This document shows, piece by piece, positions 31,286-43,092 of a stretch of DNA of 64,000 nucleotides. Numbering within the stretch: the stretch's first letter is position 1; each line of letters begins with the position of its first letter. Location: assembly GCA_963970005.1 (NCBI GenBank), contig CAXAMN010021284.1:300549-364548 (forward strand), given 5' to 3'. The notes under the pieces are model-generated. The model did no database searches and was not told where the DNA came from. It saw nothing but the letters and a program-made list of their open reading frames with translations. The translations under genes and the position numbers were made by a program. This DNA is from Durusdinium trenchii (taxonomy: Eukaryota > Sar > Dinophyceae > Suessiales > Symbiodiniaceae).

Positions 31286-32485
31286 TAAAACCAGTTTGAC
31301 CGAACTTTGGGCCCTCGGTTCCTGATAGAAGTGGCCCCACTGGGGATTTTTCTGCCACTTCCAACTGGCCTCAAGTTCCTTTAGAGGATCCAGCGCGACT
31401 TGAGGGTCGGAGGTGGCCTGAAGGTTCGACTACAGTGACTACGGTATGATCCAACTGAAAGTGGGTGAAGTCCTAGTTGAAGCTTCTTTGTCATCCAAAC
31501 ATGTCCAAACATATTATCCAGAATCCAAACCACCAGGCAAACAACAACCTTTTTCGACCACTCAATTTGCAATTCGTTCTGACACGCCAGAAAACGAACG
31601 CGTTTCTTCGTTATTTTTCTGTAGCAAAGATGTTCTGAATATACAGTTTCCCCATCTTCATCTCAAACCAGGGCCCGCAAGGGGTGGTTAAAGGACACCC
31701 CTTCACCCCTTTTCGGGGCTATAATTCGACCACCCCTTTTCCAGGGCTATCTTCACAGTATTCCAACTGGCTTCCAGGGCATATTCTTCACCCGTCTTCG
31801 TCCATTCGTCAAAAATCTGATCAGGTCAGTCGTGACCATCTAACACCTGAGGGCCTTGGCAAGTGCGCGCAAAGAATGCTGCTTCGTGGCCTGAACCTGA
31901 TGTGGAGCACAGCAGTTGGGCCAGAGAAAGTTAGTGATTTTTATGCTCCAAGCTCGACCGACTAGTCGGCGGGGCTGATTTTGGATATTTTGGTTGCGCG
32001 GTCCAGCCGATGCTTTTGAAGAGCTGGAGAAAGATGAAGCAACTAGGCAGTCCTTTGGCACATCCTCAAGTAGTTGACAAGGGTGGTATTCGAGACGTCT
32101 CGGTCCATTCTGAGATCCTGCGTCAGTTCTGAGACCCCATCCATGCTTTTGACTTTTGACAAGCGTCTCCATTTGGAAGACATGTGGGCCATCTGGATCA
32201 GGTCCCAGGTGGAGCAGGTGGCAACACTTCGATGATCTTCGAGGTGTCTGCCCCAAATTGGAGGAATTGAATTGAAGGTTTTCTGATTGACATTTCACAG
32301 TGAACAACTTTAGTCAGTGAACAACCAAAACTTTGGAAAGCAGCATTTCAGAAAACCGGATCCACAAGACCGTCTGAATCCGTCCGCTGAACGGAGATAC
32401 GTTTAATATCTTTTAATGTAGGCGCCTCCGGTCCAAACACCTCCTACGGAGCTACCAGATGCATCCAGATGCTACGTATGTTCTT
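31285..32485. other. No convincing gene
   Basis: A 155-codon minus frame (31,840-32,307) and several plus frames are open but have no recognised motif and mixed codon use. Short direct repeats (TTTTCGGGGCTATAATTCGA-like) around 31,690-31,750. Confidence 0.35.
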
Positions 32486-32488
32486 ATA

Positions 32489-32578
32489 CCCAGACACTTC
32501 ATGTATGGTATATTTACCTACATTGGGGTGGTTTGGGGGGTCAATGTAGGCATATATGGCATACATGGAGTGTCTGGG
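32489..32578. repeat. Foldback element, copy 1
   Basis: Left arm CCCAGACACTTCATGTATGG.. (32,489-32,525) is the imperfect complement of ..GGCATACATGGAGTGTCTGGG (32,542-32,578), around a G-rich loop (GGGTGGTTTGGGGGGT). A 53-nt part (32,518-32,570) recurs inverted at 34,344-34,396 with one mismatch. Confidence 0.75.
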
Positions 32579-33004
32579 ATATGGTCGATATCCCTCTCAT
32601 CTCGTTCGGTGCTTTCTTTCTCCAGATGAATTGGCTCCGATCGAGTGACTGATGAATCACGATGACAGATGAGCCGCAAGACATGGGGAACAGACTCAAC
32701 ACTCACTGAGCATGCGTGAGCATTCCTGAGCATTAGCGTTCGAGCCGCGCGCGAGCCACGAGCTCGCCATCCAGACATTGTCACTTTTGCAGTTTCATGG
32801 ACTGATGTAACAGCATATCATCAAGCAGTTAGATATGCGCATGCATTTGTATACGGAGACCCCGAACCGTTCAACCAATGGGTAGACTGGTCTATTTTCC
32901 ATCTTCCAGAGGTCGGAAGACGGGTCGAGACCTAGCTTAAATACTAATTATTACTAAGAAAACGACCACTGAACGGGACCGAACTCAGGTTCTTCTCACA
33001 TTCA

Positions 33005-33259
33005 TTGCGGTTCCGAACTCGGTCGTTTTCGCCACCGGCTTCTCCCATCCCACGTTCTCAGTGCGGATATAGTCCGGTGCCTTTGGCGGAACCCCTCCAC
33101 CACCCGCAGCACCAGCACCAAAGGGGTGCGGGTTATTGGATGGAAAAGACCGGACCCGGAGTCAGGGGTGTCCATCAACCACCCGAAGGCGGAACGCTCG
33201 AACTCCGTGGTGCTGGTAGATGTGATGTTGAACCTTTGACAACTTCAGATGTTCCGTAG
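33005..33259 (+). CDS. Exon-like ORF
   Basis: The frame reads RFRTRSFSPPASPIPRSQCG, YSPVPLAEPLHHPQHQHQRG then AGYWMEKTGPGVRGVHQPPE and LELRGAG before composition changes near 33,215. Pro/His-rich, disordered-looking. GC3 bias is clear. Product unknown. Confidence 0.4.
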   Translation: MRFRTRSFSPPASPIPRSQCGYSPVPLAEPLHHPQHQHQRGAGYWMEKTGPGVRGVHQPPEGGTLELRGAGRCDVEPLTTSDVP

Positions 33260-33949
33260 GTCTATGTAGGTGATGTTATATGCGTTATATGATCAACCCA
33301 TGAAGCCAAACGCTCGTGCTGATGCTGCAAGACAAGAAACACCCCGTCCGTCAAAGCATGGCAGCTATGGTCAAACAATGTCAAACAAGCTTGCTATTAA
33401 GTTTGTATATACCCGCGCATAATTCTCCCACCTGGAGTTAAAGACAAGTTGAGGCTCACAGAGGGATATTCATTTCTTGATATATAGCTTGTTTATGGAC
33501 TCATCATAAGTTATAAGCCAGCTACCAAGCAAGGCAGCAAAACATGTATTGTTTTGGGGTTCAAGACCTTTGATATTAAATTGGCCACTGTGCCACTGTG
33601 ATCCGTGTTGAGTGTGTCTCCTCAATGTCTTCCTGCTGGGACACGTTTCTCGCTGCTTGCTGATTCTGATCATTCTCACCATTCAACAAGCCACGAGTCC
33701 CGAGAGTCACGCCCCACATTCGTTCGGTGTGTTCAGCATCATGTCCGTGGCCGAACCACACGGCGACACGGAACGACGTCGAGTGCCGGACCAGATGGAT
33801 GTGATACGATCCATGGACACGTCCTGGATGGACTCCAAACACCTCAGGTTTCTTTGGTGTACTACTGAGGTCGGACCACCTGGAACCTCTGGCATGGACT
33901 CATAATATAGGTGGGTTGGTATACGAACGGAACATGGTCGGTTCGGTGA

Positions 33950-34272
33950 AAACCACAGGTCAGAGAGCGCGTTGGCGTTCGTCAGGGGGGCTGTTTCAGG
34001 GGGTCGGATGTGAAGCAAAGCTCCGTCCTTTCCGCGTGAAGCGGTCGGCGAGCAATGCGACGTGCCGAGTTGTGGACCCCCCAAAAGCGCCCAAAAACAC
34101 TGGAACTGCACTACAATTACATTCCAGGACCTTCCAAGGGGTGCCCTGGCTGGTTTCGCCCCAGCCCACCACTAAGGGACCTCCAGCCAGGACACCCCTT
34201 GAAGCGCTAAGATCTTTGGTCAGGGTCTCCCGCGGTGGACGAAAACACACCCGGTTCCCAGAGGAGACATGA
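33950..34272 (+). CDS. Exon-like ORF, basic protein
   Basis: The frame reads GQRARWRSSGGLFQGVGCEA, LRPFRVKRSASNATCRVVDP then GTALQLHSRTFQGVPWLVSP and ALRSLVRVSRGGRKHTRFPE, stop at 34,272. The preceding sequence (AAAACCACAG|GTCAGAG) has an acceptor-like border. Arg-rich; no family recognised. Confidence 0.4.
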
Positions 34273-34343
34273 CATGCGTTTATATGCATGGTTTTATGTT
34301 CCTCAACAACCACGTCACGTGGTTTACGCATGGTTCCATGACC

Positions 34344-34426
34344 CTCCATGTATGCCATATATGCCTACTTTGACCCCCCAAACCACCCCAATGTAGGCAT
34401 ATATGGCAGTCCCATGGAGTGTCTGG
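34344..34426. repeat. Foldback element, copy 2
   Basis: Arms CTCCATGTATGCCATATATG.. (from 34,344) and ..CATATATGGCAGTCCCATGGAG (to about 34,418) flank a C-rich loop (TTTGACCCCCCAAACCACCC). It is the same element as at 32.5 kb with its loop in the opposite orientation. Confidence 0.75.
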
Positions 34427-34979
34427 GTGATGTTCCAATCCGAATGTTCCTGGGTGTAGGTCATGACGTCCAAAGAAGTGATCGGGCCGTTGGCCGCCGT
34501 TGGCCTTGGATCGGGCCGTTGGCCAGTGACATGTCATACAACACCCTCTTTTCGACGAGTTCAAGAGTGTCCACACCTGGTTTCAGCAGCTACGATATTG
34601 ATAGGAATATCCTGGCATTTGCGGCGTTTTTGTTGGATGATTCCAGGTGGTGGATCCATGTGTTTGTTCAACACGCGTCAGTCACGTAGCTTCCCTGGTC
34701 GGGTGGTCTTCTTGTTTGATGCTTTTTAGTTTTTCCAACGGGCGAGATTCCTACAGGGACCTTCAGAGTTCCAAATCGTCCAAATAAATGCGGACTTGGA
34801 TGGACTTGGAAAAACTGATGCCAAGACCAGAAAATGGTGTTGTCCCCGTTCGACTTGCTCATTTTCGGTCCGCTGATGCCGAACTTGTCCACCGGGTACA
34901 CCAGGTCCACCAGGTCAAGGTGTCCATCCTTTTGAAACGTCCTGGATATCCGGTGCCCGACGTCCCTGACTTGAAAATC

Positions 34980-35142
34980 AGCTTCTCCGGTTTGCACGCA
35001 CCTTCTTCGTGCCTACAAAGGACATCTCCGATGCGGAAGTCCATGTTGCGGAAATTCTGGGCCTCCTTTCAACTCCTCTCGTGCGTGTGAACACTGAACT
35101 TGCGCCAAAGCATGGTGTCATGATCAAAGCATTTTGCTTCTC
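34980..35142 (+). CDS. Well-supported internal exon
   Basis: After AAAATCAG the frame reads LLRFARTFFVPTKDISDAEV, then HVAEILGLLSTPLVRVNTEL and APKHGVMIKAFCFS, with donor-like TCTCAG|GTTCAT. The reading is clearly protein-like. It starts without an ATG, so it must be spliced to upstream sequence. Function unknown. Confidence 0.5.
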
Positions 35143-35248
35143 AGGTTCATATGTTTTGTGGTTCGAGAGATAGAACGAAACAAAACAAATTGAGATTCGA
35201 GATTTGTATAGATTTGTGTTCAAATCCTTTTGAACAAGGATTTGTGAT

Positions 35249-35503
35249 GACACAAAGTGCCGAGGGAGCATGGCCATCGGCTTCCAGCGGCTTCCAAGTC
35301 CCGGAGTGGAGGGAGAAGAAGCGACAACTCGAAGCGGGTCCTGGACGATCGACACCATCGAAGACCAGCTGCTCCGAACGCACCGCCCCGCCGTGTGCTC
35401 CGAGTGCGACAAACAACGGTATACGAATCATTGGAATCATCAGGACTTCGAGTGGGGTCGGACTCCGGTGAAGCATCGCACAACAATAACTGTGCAGTAG
35501 TCC
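35249..35503 (+). CDS. Exon-like ORF of uncertain frame
   Basis: All three plus frames are open for over 200 bp. The best is SWTIDTIEDQLLRTHRPAVC, SECDKQRYTNHWNHQDFEWG then RTPVKHRTTITVQ, TAG, with a CSEC pair. Another starts MTQSAEGAWPSASSGFQVPE. Same strand as, and 107 bp past, the preceding exon; they may belong to one gene. Confidence 0.4.
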
Positions 35504-35509
35504 AACTCG

Positions 35510-36680
35510 TGTCATACTCAATCTCCCAACTGGTGCGACTTTATTTCGGCGGCTAGCTGAATCCTAAGGTATACCTTCCCTATAGCAAGAAAGATGGAAG
35601 TGGACAACTGTGTGTTTGTAGAGGAACATGTTTATCCAGGAGGTCATTGTCCACTTCCGTGATTGTTAAGGGGAGGGTAGTTATGGGGGTCAATTTCTGA
35701 TTCTCCATAGAGTCACACCAGTCAAGTGCTTTCAGTGCTTTCTGGCATGTCCCGTTTGCAGCCTCTGAGCACCGGTCGGGTATGAAAGCACGTACAAGCA
35801 CTGCCAAGATATATGCTTCTGGCCTTTACATATGCCCTGGGAGTCAAAGACTATAACACTGATGGTCTGACTAGGGGAAAGGGAATTCCCTTCAATTCAC
35901 GGAACAGTATGGAAACGTCTTTGAACTTCTAGGGTGCTACGGTTGTGCGAACCAAGCATTCTATTTATGATAGTTTTGACCCTTTTGCTGCAAGGCCACC
36001 AAGTTGGCCAAACATGACCGGCCAGGACCGGTTTTGCACGTGTTTGCCGTGCAGTGCATTAGGGACCTATGAGCCCTGGGCACTCGAGTCAGGTCAGACC
36101 TACCGAACTCGGTTTTGGCGAGTTTGGGCGTTTTGAGGCAGTGAAAGTTGACACCCTATGGATCCACATAGCTTGTGAGGTACGGTGAGGGGCGAGTCGT
36201 GCCGAACCTGAGGTACGGTGGCAGTGCACCCCTAGGGCAGTGACAGTGTTGACAGTGTTTTTCATTGTTTTTTTACACCGGGAACACGCCTGCAAGCGTC
36301 ATCACTGGGAAACTGGTTTGCATCATGGTGACCCGGCGTTTTTATTGCGCTGTATCATAAGCGAAGGAGTCGTGGCAGCAAGAAGTGGTGGCATTTGATA
36401 GTTCCACAAAAGGCCTTTGGTGGAATATTTATTGAGCCTCAAAACCCCCTCTCGCATCCTCAAGTTTAAGGACCAATCTACTCAAATTTGAGGACCTTAG
36501 TAAAGCTTAGCAAGCACCACTGAGGCTTTACTTAGGCCTGGTAGTGCTCAGCCTTGCTTTCAAGAATAGCACTCAGCAGATTGATAAGTGTCAGTTTTTG
36601 CCTGACCCTCCTTGCCACTCCATGGCTAGGCAGTCTAATCAACTCTTAGTGAGATCGGCTTACCATAATCCTTACTAAGG
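35510..36680. other. No clear gene
   Basis: Mixed sequence with short open frames only. GAGGTACGGTG words are repeated near 36,177 and 36,210. A Gly/Leu-free AT-rich stretch follows at 36,420-36,680. Confidence 0.4.
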
Positions 36681-36920
36681 TGCTCTTCACAAGGGGTTTT
36701 ATTAATCAAGAGTCCACAATACATTACATTGCCTCAAGGGAATTAATCTACCTGGTGCTCGTCACTGAACTCGCACCAGACTTGCATCCTGCCCAAGCTC
36801 TGCTGTGGGTGCTTGTCGCGCGGCGCGGGTGTTGGCCCAAGGCAGTGGATCTGAAGTCACCACCAGTGGCTGCAGCTCAATCTCAACACCGAACCCGCAT
36901 GTATATATATATATATACAC

Positions 36921-38119
36921 ATGGGGATGGGATGGGTCGTTCAATTTGGCCTGGGGCCCGATCAGTCCACCATTTCACGAGCAGAGCTGTGGGCGGTTGT
37001 TTGGATCATCGTTGTCATGGCCAAACAGTTTCCAACCACAAGGTTTCATATCTATACCAATAGCCAATACGTCTATGATGCTGTGTTGGATATTGAATAT
37101 GGGACACTAGTACGAGCGGGTCAGACACGTTCACATGCAGACCTCCTTAATAGAATCATTGCTGCATGGCACCCGAACAAATTCTACATCCATAAAGTCA
37201 AATCTCATAGAACACTTGAAGAGGCAACAAATTATCAGGAACTCCTGAAAATTCAAGGAAATACTATAATTGAGCCGATAAAGCAGTTGCATGCCGACTA
37301 CCGCATGGTCCGGAATTCGTTGCTTTGATCTCGTTTGCAGAAGCCCACATCAACGAACAACAGATATGGCGATACCGACTTGAACAAAACGACCGTGGAC
37401 TGTGAGAGACGGCATCAGAACGGCAAGACACCACACATTATGGGACCTTCGTTGACAGTCAACCTGGATCCCTATTGCAATGGATATGCATTCAAGGCCA
37501 GATTCATCCCATGGTCTTTAAATCGTGCATATGGGGTCGCCGCATAGCTGTGGCTATTTGGACATTCGCACAACAAATAACATGGCCGCCAATCGACCAT
37601 ACACCAGAAGTGAGTGAGTGACCCAGGTATTAAGTGGACAGAACTTGCAGTAAGCTTCATGCTTACGACAAGTATTCTTTACCTATTAAGAATTCAACAT
37701 ACCCGATGGATCGAAGCACTGGATCCGAGTGATCAACGCATCCAAGTGTTGCCAGGCCATAGAGATCATGAAGATTACAAGCAGAAGCATTCCGTTTGAT
37801 TTTGCGACATATTGAATCCTTCGCACAGATAAGTCTCATCCCCAGATATGAGTTACAGGACGCAAAAAGCTTAGAACGACTTGGATTCAAGAGACAAATC
37901 TGTGGAGGCATGCCATTTAGGCCAATCATTCCGAAGGCAAGAGAAACTCTTCAAGCAATAGTTACTTACCAGTCCGAATCTCATCAAAATCCTCCGTACC
38001 ATACAGATGCACCGTTTCAGAAAACACACGTTACGAATGACATCACAATTGCATCATACACAGAGATTCATGTTGAACAACCATATAAATTAAATCGAAG
38101 GTATGGAATGCCACGATAA
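36921..38119 (+). pseudogene. Retrotransposon fragment: RNase H domain and C-terminal region
   Basis: The 36,921-37,328 frame reads STISRAELWAVVWIIVVMAK, FHIYTNSQYVYDAVLDIEYG, SHADLLNRIIAAW, FYIHKVKSHRTLEEATNYQE and GNTIIEPIKQLHADY. This is the RNase H order: Glu of RAEL, usually Asp of TDSQY, His of KSH, Asp of GNxxAD. Here the Asp of TDSQY is Asn (codon 37,059-37,061), the last Asp is Glu, and the first Asp is absent. After frame changes, reading continues RRIAVAIWTFAQQITWPPID, WTELAVSFMLTTS, TRWIEALDPSDQRIQVLPGH and (37,796-38,119) RYELQDAKSLERLGFKRQIC. No reverse transcriptase domain is seen upstream. A decayed LINE- or related-element 3' end is likely. Confidence 0.6.
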
Positions 38120-38339
38120 ATAAGAAGTCATATGATACCATACCTGACCCATTTGGCAATTAGATGCATTTAGTGCTCTTGTAAATAGTGATTCCGTTTG
38201 ATGTCTGGGTGTCTCGTGCTAACTGCTAGACACACCGTATAGTAATTCGCACTCATTCGTTGGTTCAGTTCAGTGAATTTGTACTGGTCAGTTCACTTTA
38301 CTGCAACAACCCAACTTCTCACACCCTTCATACCCGGTG

Positions 38340-38540
38340 TCACTGGCCTTCATAAGGGCCGGGTTGCGCCGCCGGTGCGTCGCATGTGTCCTGTGTCCGC
38401 CAGTCGTCAACGACTCGCTCGGGGGAGATGGGCTGAACCGAACGACCAGACCACCGGGTCCGATCGGGGTCGACCCAATGGAGACCTTATTGGATCTCCA
38501 GACAGGACACCCCGAGCTGAAAGTCCAGATTTACATTTCA
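38340..38540 (+). CDS. Exon-like segment
   Basis: The frame AGLRRRCVACVLCPPVVNDS then GDGLNRTTRPPGPIGVDPME and TLLDLQTGHPELKVQI is open and GC3-rich. A second frame (213 codons, 38,273-38,914) is also open over it. The sequence is probably coding, but the frame is a judgement call. Confidence 0.35.
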
Positions 38541-38779
38541 CTTGGCTTCCAGGAACAACCATGTGGGTCATCGAGTCATCGACTACCAGTCACATGGGCA
38601 ACTTGCCAGGGTCACAGGGGCTTCTGGAACCAGACAAAGCTATACATGCTATACAGGTCATGGCATGGATCTCCTTTCGGAAAACATGGCTTCATGCAGC
38701 CAAGGACCAGGTTTTACTGGGTCTGACTGGAGCAGGGATACATGGCAAAGAAGTGCATGATGGCAGAACTGATGACAGC

Positions 38780-41080
38780 CTTCAGGTCGATCCACTGCCT
38801 TCCGCCTTCCCGTCCCCTCTCGCTCGCTTCCTCTCATGTGCTCGGTCTGCGCGTAGCCGCTCGCGGCTGCTTCACCCTTCACCTGCGTCCGTCCGGCTTG
38901 ACTGGACGATGTGAGAACACCATCGTCCAATCCCTATCAATCCACCCCCCCCTTCGCTGTGAGCAGGAAGACTGCCAGACTGTGAGGCCTGCCTGGGCTA
39001 GTCGGCGTGAGCAGGAAGACTAGTCGTGCCGGGCAATGGATCCCTCAAAAGTCCTGAAAGCATAGGATCCCTAAGAATCAGAAACCCAGGTTTAACCGTT
39101 TAACCTACGTTCGTATGGTAGTACAAACAGAACCTATAGTGAATGTGGCATGAGCCGAAAACCTTAGCGTGTTTGTCTTAGTTTTTTGGATCACAATCTA
39201 ACGCCCCAGGGCCCCAGGCGAAGAGATGCGATACATTGAGACCCTCCGCTGTGGTTTTCGGGGATGTCCGGTTCACAACCCAGTTTGGTCGAGACGAAGA
39301 CCTGAAGGTACGGAACCACTGATGTGAGCCAGGCCATGGCCATTTGCCACACCAACTTCGGGATCTCTAACTGGAACTCGAGCCAAGCCGCACTCCATTT
39401 CCCGAACTTCGAGCCGCACCTCGCCACAGACGACGAGCACGTGTGAACACTCGAGCGATCAACCGACTGCGCTAGACTGAACACTCGACTCGATGCTCAG
39501 CCGATAGACTCGTGTGAAGATGGCCATCATCTTCCAGACGAGGTCCCGCGCCCACAACCGTCATGACATACATTCCAGGAGTCACATGGAGTTGGGTGGT
39601 TTTTAGTCCCTATAAGAGTACGTAGATGTTTTGGGTACTCCTTTTGGAACTGCTGGTTGACATAGCCAGTCATGACAGACATACGCAACTGGGCGTGGAA
39701 TGTTTGCGGAAAATAACTGTTCCAACATGTTCCAACCTTGTCGAGCATCACTGGCATCCAGACGCTCCTTTGAATCAATTGGGGAGTTGCTTTGAGTACA
39801 GCTTCCAGCTGTCAATCCAAGATCCACAGACCCTGTGATGGGCAGAGTTCAACCTTTTAGCCAACTGCAGGTTCACTAAGGGCTGAAGCAAAAAAACACA
39901 AGGGACCAGCTGCTATATATTATATATGGGTCAAAACCCAGAGCCCCAAAGCCTCGCGGTGAGAAAAACCCAGAGCCCCAATCCTTGGCCTGGTAGGTTG
40001 ACATCCTTAGTAGTCCAATCTGTTCATGTTCTGTGGTCAACCAAGGTACCCCCGCTTTGATCCACAGCTATATGAATCACTGAAGAATATAAGGTAGTTC
40101 GCCCCTTCCAAAGCCATCAGACCACCTCTCAGAAACCGTTTTTTTTTGGGGGGGGCGAAGAAACAGGCGAAGCAACTTCCACTCAAAATAGCTGATGAGA
40201 ACGCCAGGAAGGCTCGAGGAGAGGGATTTTCTTTCTGGTTTGGACCCCAAATTCGGATGGTTTGGACCTGCACTTCCACTTCTTCCGGAAGGTAGGAAGA
40301 GCTTATATACGGTTTAGAATAGGTTCTTAGCCGATTTGCCTCATCTTTTTGCACCAGAATTTGATTTATGGGATTTTACCTGGAAGAGCTGTGAGCTGTT
40401 TCAGCCAGGCATGAACAAGCAGCGTTTCAGTGCATGAAGTCGGGCGAACGATGGGGGGGGGGGGGGCCCTTTGGTTTGGGGGGAACCGGTCCGCCCGGTT
40501 TCGACGAACGACAAACGACCGTTCGTGCTTCACTTCCTCACATCGGGCAGTTCGACATGAGTCTGAGAGCCGACACGATCGGGCAGTTCGAGTTCTTTTC
40601 GCTGGTTTGAATATTTTTATTGTGTTTTATCAAACAGAGGCCGCCACTCACCGGAGACTCCAATGATCTCCGATGAGACCGGCACGAAGAATTTCTGGAG
40701 TGAGAGGGCAAATCCAGGCACTTTCTGATCTGCCAGGGTAGATCATGGATGATCATTGGACCGATTTCATCTAGCCATCTCAAAGATCAGAGACAATCCA
40801 AGCACACTGGTTCTAAGACGTCGTGTTTGACGTGGTCAAACGTTGTGCACAAAATTGGGTGTGTTATGTCTTAATGTACGGTTATATACCGCGGTGATGG
40901 CAGAAACCTCCTATGTGAGCGTGATTGGGCGAGGCACGTGCTGACCACTGGAGCTGGTTGCGAGGTCGCCCCTGGGTAGTTCCCTCGGATGGTCGGCCAA
41001 TCCCATCATTCCAAAACTGTTCCTTTGTCATCAAGGACTCGATCCATGAGGAAGATATTCACAACATATACACCTGCATG
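38780..41080. other. Mostly non-coding, a few exon-like bits
   Basis: A possible short terminal exon at about 39,372-39,447 reads NWNSSQAALHFPNFEPHLAT, DDEHV, TGA on the plus strand. A G-run of about 16 lies at 40,452-40,466. AACCCAGAGCCCCAA occurs twice (39,935 and 39,968). The remainder shows no gene. Confidence 0.35.
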
Positions 41081-41082
41081 GG

Positions 41083-41248
41083 ACGGGGGTTTTTTGCGAC
41101 AGTTTTAGGGTTTTTTTTAAACAGTTGCACAGTTAAGGGGGTTTTCTGCGACGGTGCTACCTGCAAGGGGGGTTTTCTGCGACGGTGCTGCTGGAAAGCA
41201 GGGTTTTCTGCCACAGTTCTGAAATTACTGTCGCAAAAAACCCCCTGG
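41083..41248 (-). repeat. GCGACGG minisatellite, left array
   Basis: GGGGTTTTTTGCGACAG-type units at 41,087, 41,138, 41,166 and 41,201, plus a degenerate one near 41,105 and a last unit (41,229) in the opposite orientation. The units are the reverse complement of those at 43.09-43.31 kb. Confidence 0.8.
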
Positions 41249-41441
41249 GCTTGGAGTGAGTAGTGGTCAGTCAGAATAGCAGCAGCAGCGAACTCGAACT
41301 CGCGCTTGTGTGCTTGTTTGTTTGTTTGTTTGTTTGTGTTTTGTTTTGTTTTGTTTTGTTTTTGTACACATACCTTTGTGTGAGAGTTTGTGGCACAAAT
41401 GAGAAACGTTGAACATTCCAGAAATGTTTAACAAATGGAAG

Positions 41442-41655
41442 TCTTTTACCAAAATGTTTAACAAATGGTAGTGGAGCCAACAAAGCATCCAGAATTAGCT
41501 TGTGATTAGCATCAGAACACAATGGATTTCTGATGGGAGGGTGGGTAGAAGATCCAGAATTAACTTTGGGTTGGGTTGGGTTGGGTTGTGGTGTGGTGTG
41601 TTTTGTTGTGTTGTGTTGTGTTTGGTTGTGTTGTGTTGTTTTGTTTTGTTTTGTT

Positions 41656-41703
<48 letters not shown>

Positions 41704-41759
41704 TAGTAGCAGTAGCAGTAGCAGTAGCAGTAGCAGTAGGAGTAGTAGTTGCAGCCGTC

Positions 41760-41796
<37 letters not shown>

Positions 41797-42041
41797 CAGT
41801 GGTATAGTAGCAGTAGTAGTAGTCGTCGTAGTCGTCGTAGTCGTAGCAAATGGATGTGTTTTACCAAAACGTTTAACACATGGTAGTGGAGCCAACAAAG
41901 CATCCAGAATTAGCTTGTGATTAGCATGAGAACACAATGGATTTCTGATGGGAGGGTGGGTAGAAGATCCAGAATTATCCTGTGATTAGCATCCAAACAC
42001 AATGGATTTCTGATGGTAGTGGAGCCAACAAAGCATCCATG
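41442..42041 (+). repeat. 97-bp duplicated segment with GTA array inserted
   Basis: 41,466-41,562 and 41,881-41,977 are the same except one base (TGGTAGTGGAGCCAACAAAG .. GATCCAGAATTA). A third partial copy follows directly at 41,968-42,041. The GTA array (41,656-41,848) lies between copies 1 and 2. Confidence 0.85.
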
Positions 42042-42177
42042 GTTCACGACGTTTGCTGCCCACTCGTTTGACCACCGCAGAGCCTTTGTTTGGAACCATG
42101 CGCACGCTCTTCCTTCAACGCGACAAAGGTCCGTCCCGCCAGGGCTTCTTCTGAGACAGTGCTGCGGGCTTTCGGGA

Positions 42178-42237
<60 letters not shown>

Positions 42238-42284
42238 TAGTAGTAGTAGTGGTAGTAGTAGTAGTGGTAGTGGTAGTGGTAGTG

Positions 42285-42317
<33 letters not shown>

Positions 42318-42915
42318 CTTGTACTAGTAGTAGTACTAGTAGCAGTGGTAGTAGTAGTAGTAGTAGTAGTAGAAGTAGCAAGAAGTAGAAGTAGTAGTAG
42401 TAGTAGCAGTGGTAGTAAGAAGTATTTGTGCCACGATATGCAGTCTGGTGGTACAAGTGAAATCGAAGGAGTAGTATACTCGTTCTAGCAGTTAGTCGTC
42501 TTAATATACTATTCGTCGTACTGGTTGTCGTAGTCGTAGTAGCAGTATAGTAGTATAGTAGTCGTCGTCGTAGTCCTAGTAGTAGTACTAGTGGTAGTGG
42601 TAGTGGTAGTGGTAGTGGTAGTGGTAGTGGTAGTGGTAGTGGTAGTGGTAGTNNNNNNNNNNNNNNNNNNNNNNNNNNNNNNNNNNNNNNNNNNNNNNNN
42701 NNNNNNNNNNNNNNNNNNNNNNNNNNNNNNNNNNNNNNNNNNNNNNNNNNNNNNNNNNNNNNNNNNNNNNNNNNNNNNNNNNNNNNNNNNNNNNNNNNNN
42801 NNNNNNNNNNNNNNNNNNNNNNNNNNNNNNNNNNNNNNNNNNNNNNNNNNNNNNNNNNNNNNNNNNNNNNNNNGTAGTGGTAGTGGTAGTGGTAGTGGTA
42901 GTGGTAGTGGTAGTG

Positions 42916-42954
<39 letters not shown>

Positions 42955-43061
42955 AGAAGTAAGAAGTAGTAGTAGTAGTGGTGGTAGTAGTAGTAGTAGT
43001 AGCAGTGGTAGTAAGAAGTAGAAGTAGAAGTGGTAGTAGTAGTCGTCGTCGTCGTCGTACT
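41656..43061 (+). repeat. (GTA)n / (GTAGTG)n microsatellite complex
   Basis: Long runs of GTA with GTG, GCA and GTC variants at 41,656-41,848, 42,180-42,420 and 42,530-43,061. Poly-Val, poly-Ser and poly-Leu frames across it are artefacts. Confidence 0.95.
42653..42873. other. Assembly gap (221 N)
   Basis: A run of N inside (GTAGTG)n. Both edges are the same GTAGTG repeat, so the true length of the array is unknown. Confidence 0.98.
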
Positions 43062-43092
43062 ACTATAGTACCGTCGCCTCGAGCCCCTTACT

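Noticed and set aside
41560..42962. Poly-Val, poly-Ser and poly-Leu ORFs
   Set aside because: They are translations of the GTA microsatellite and of N bases.
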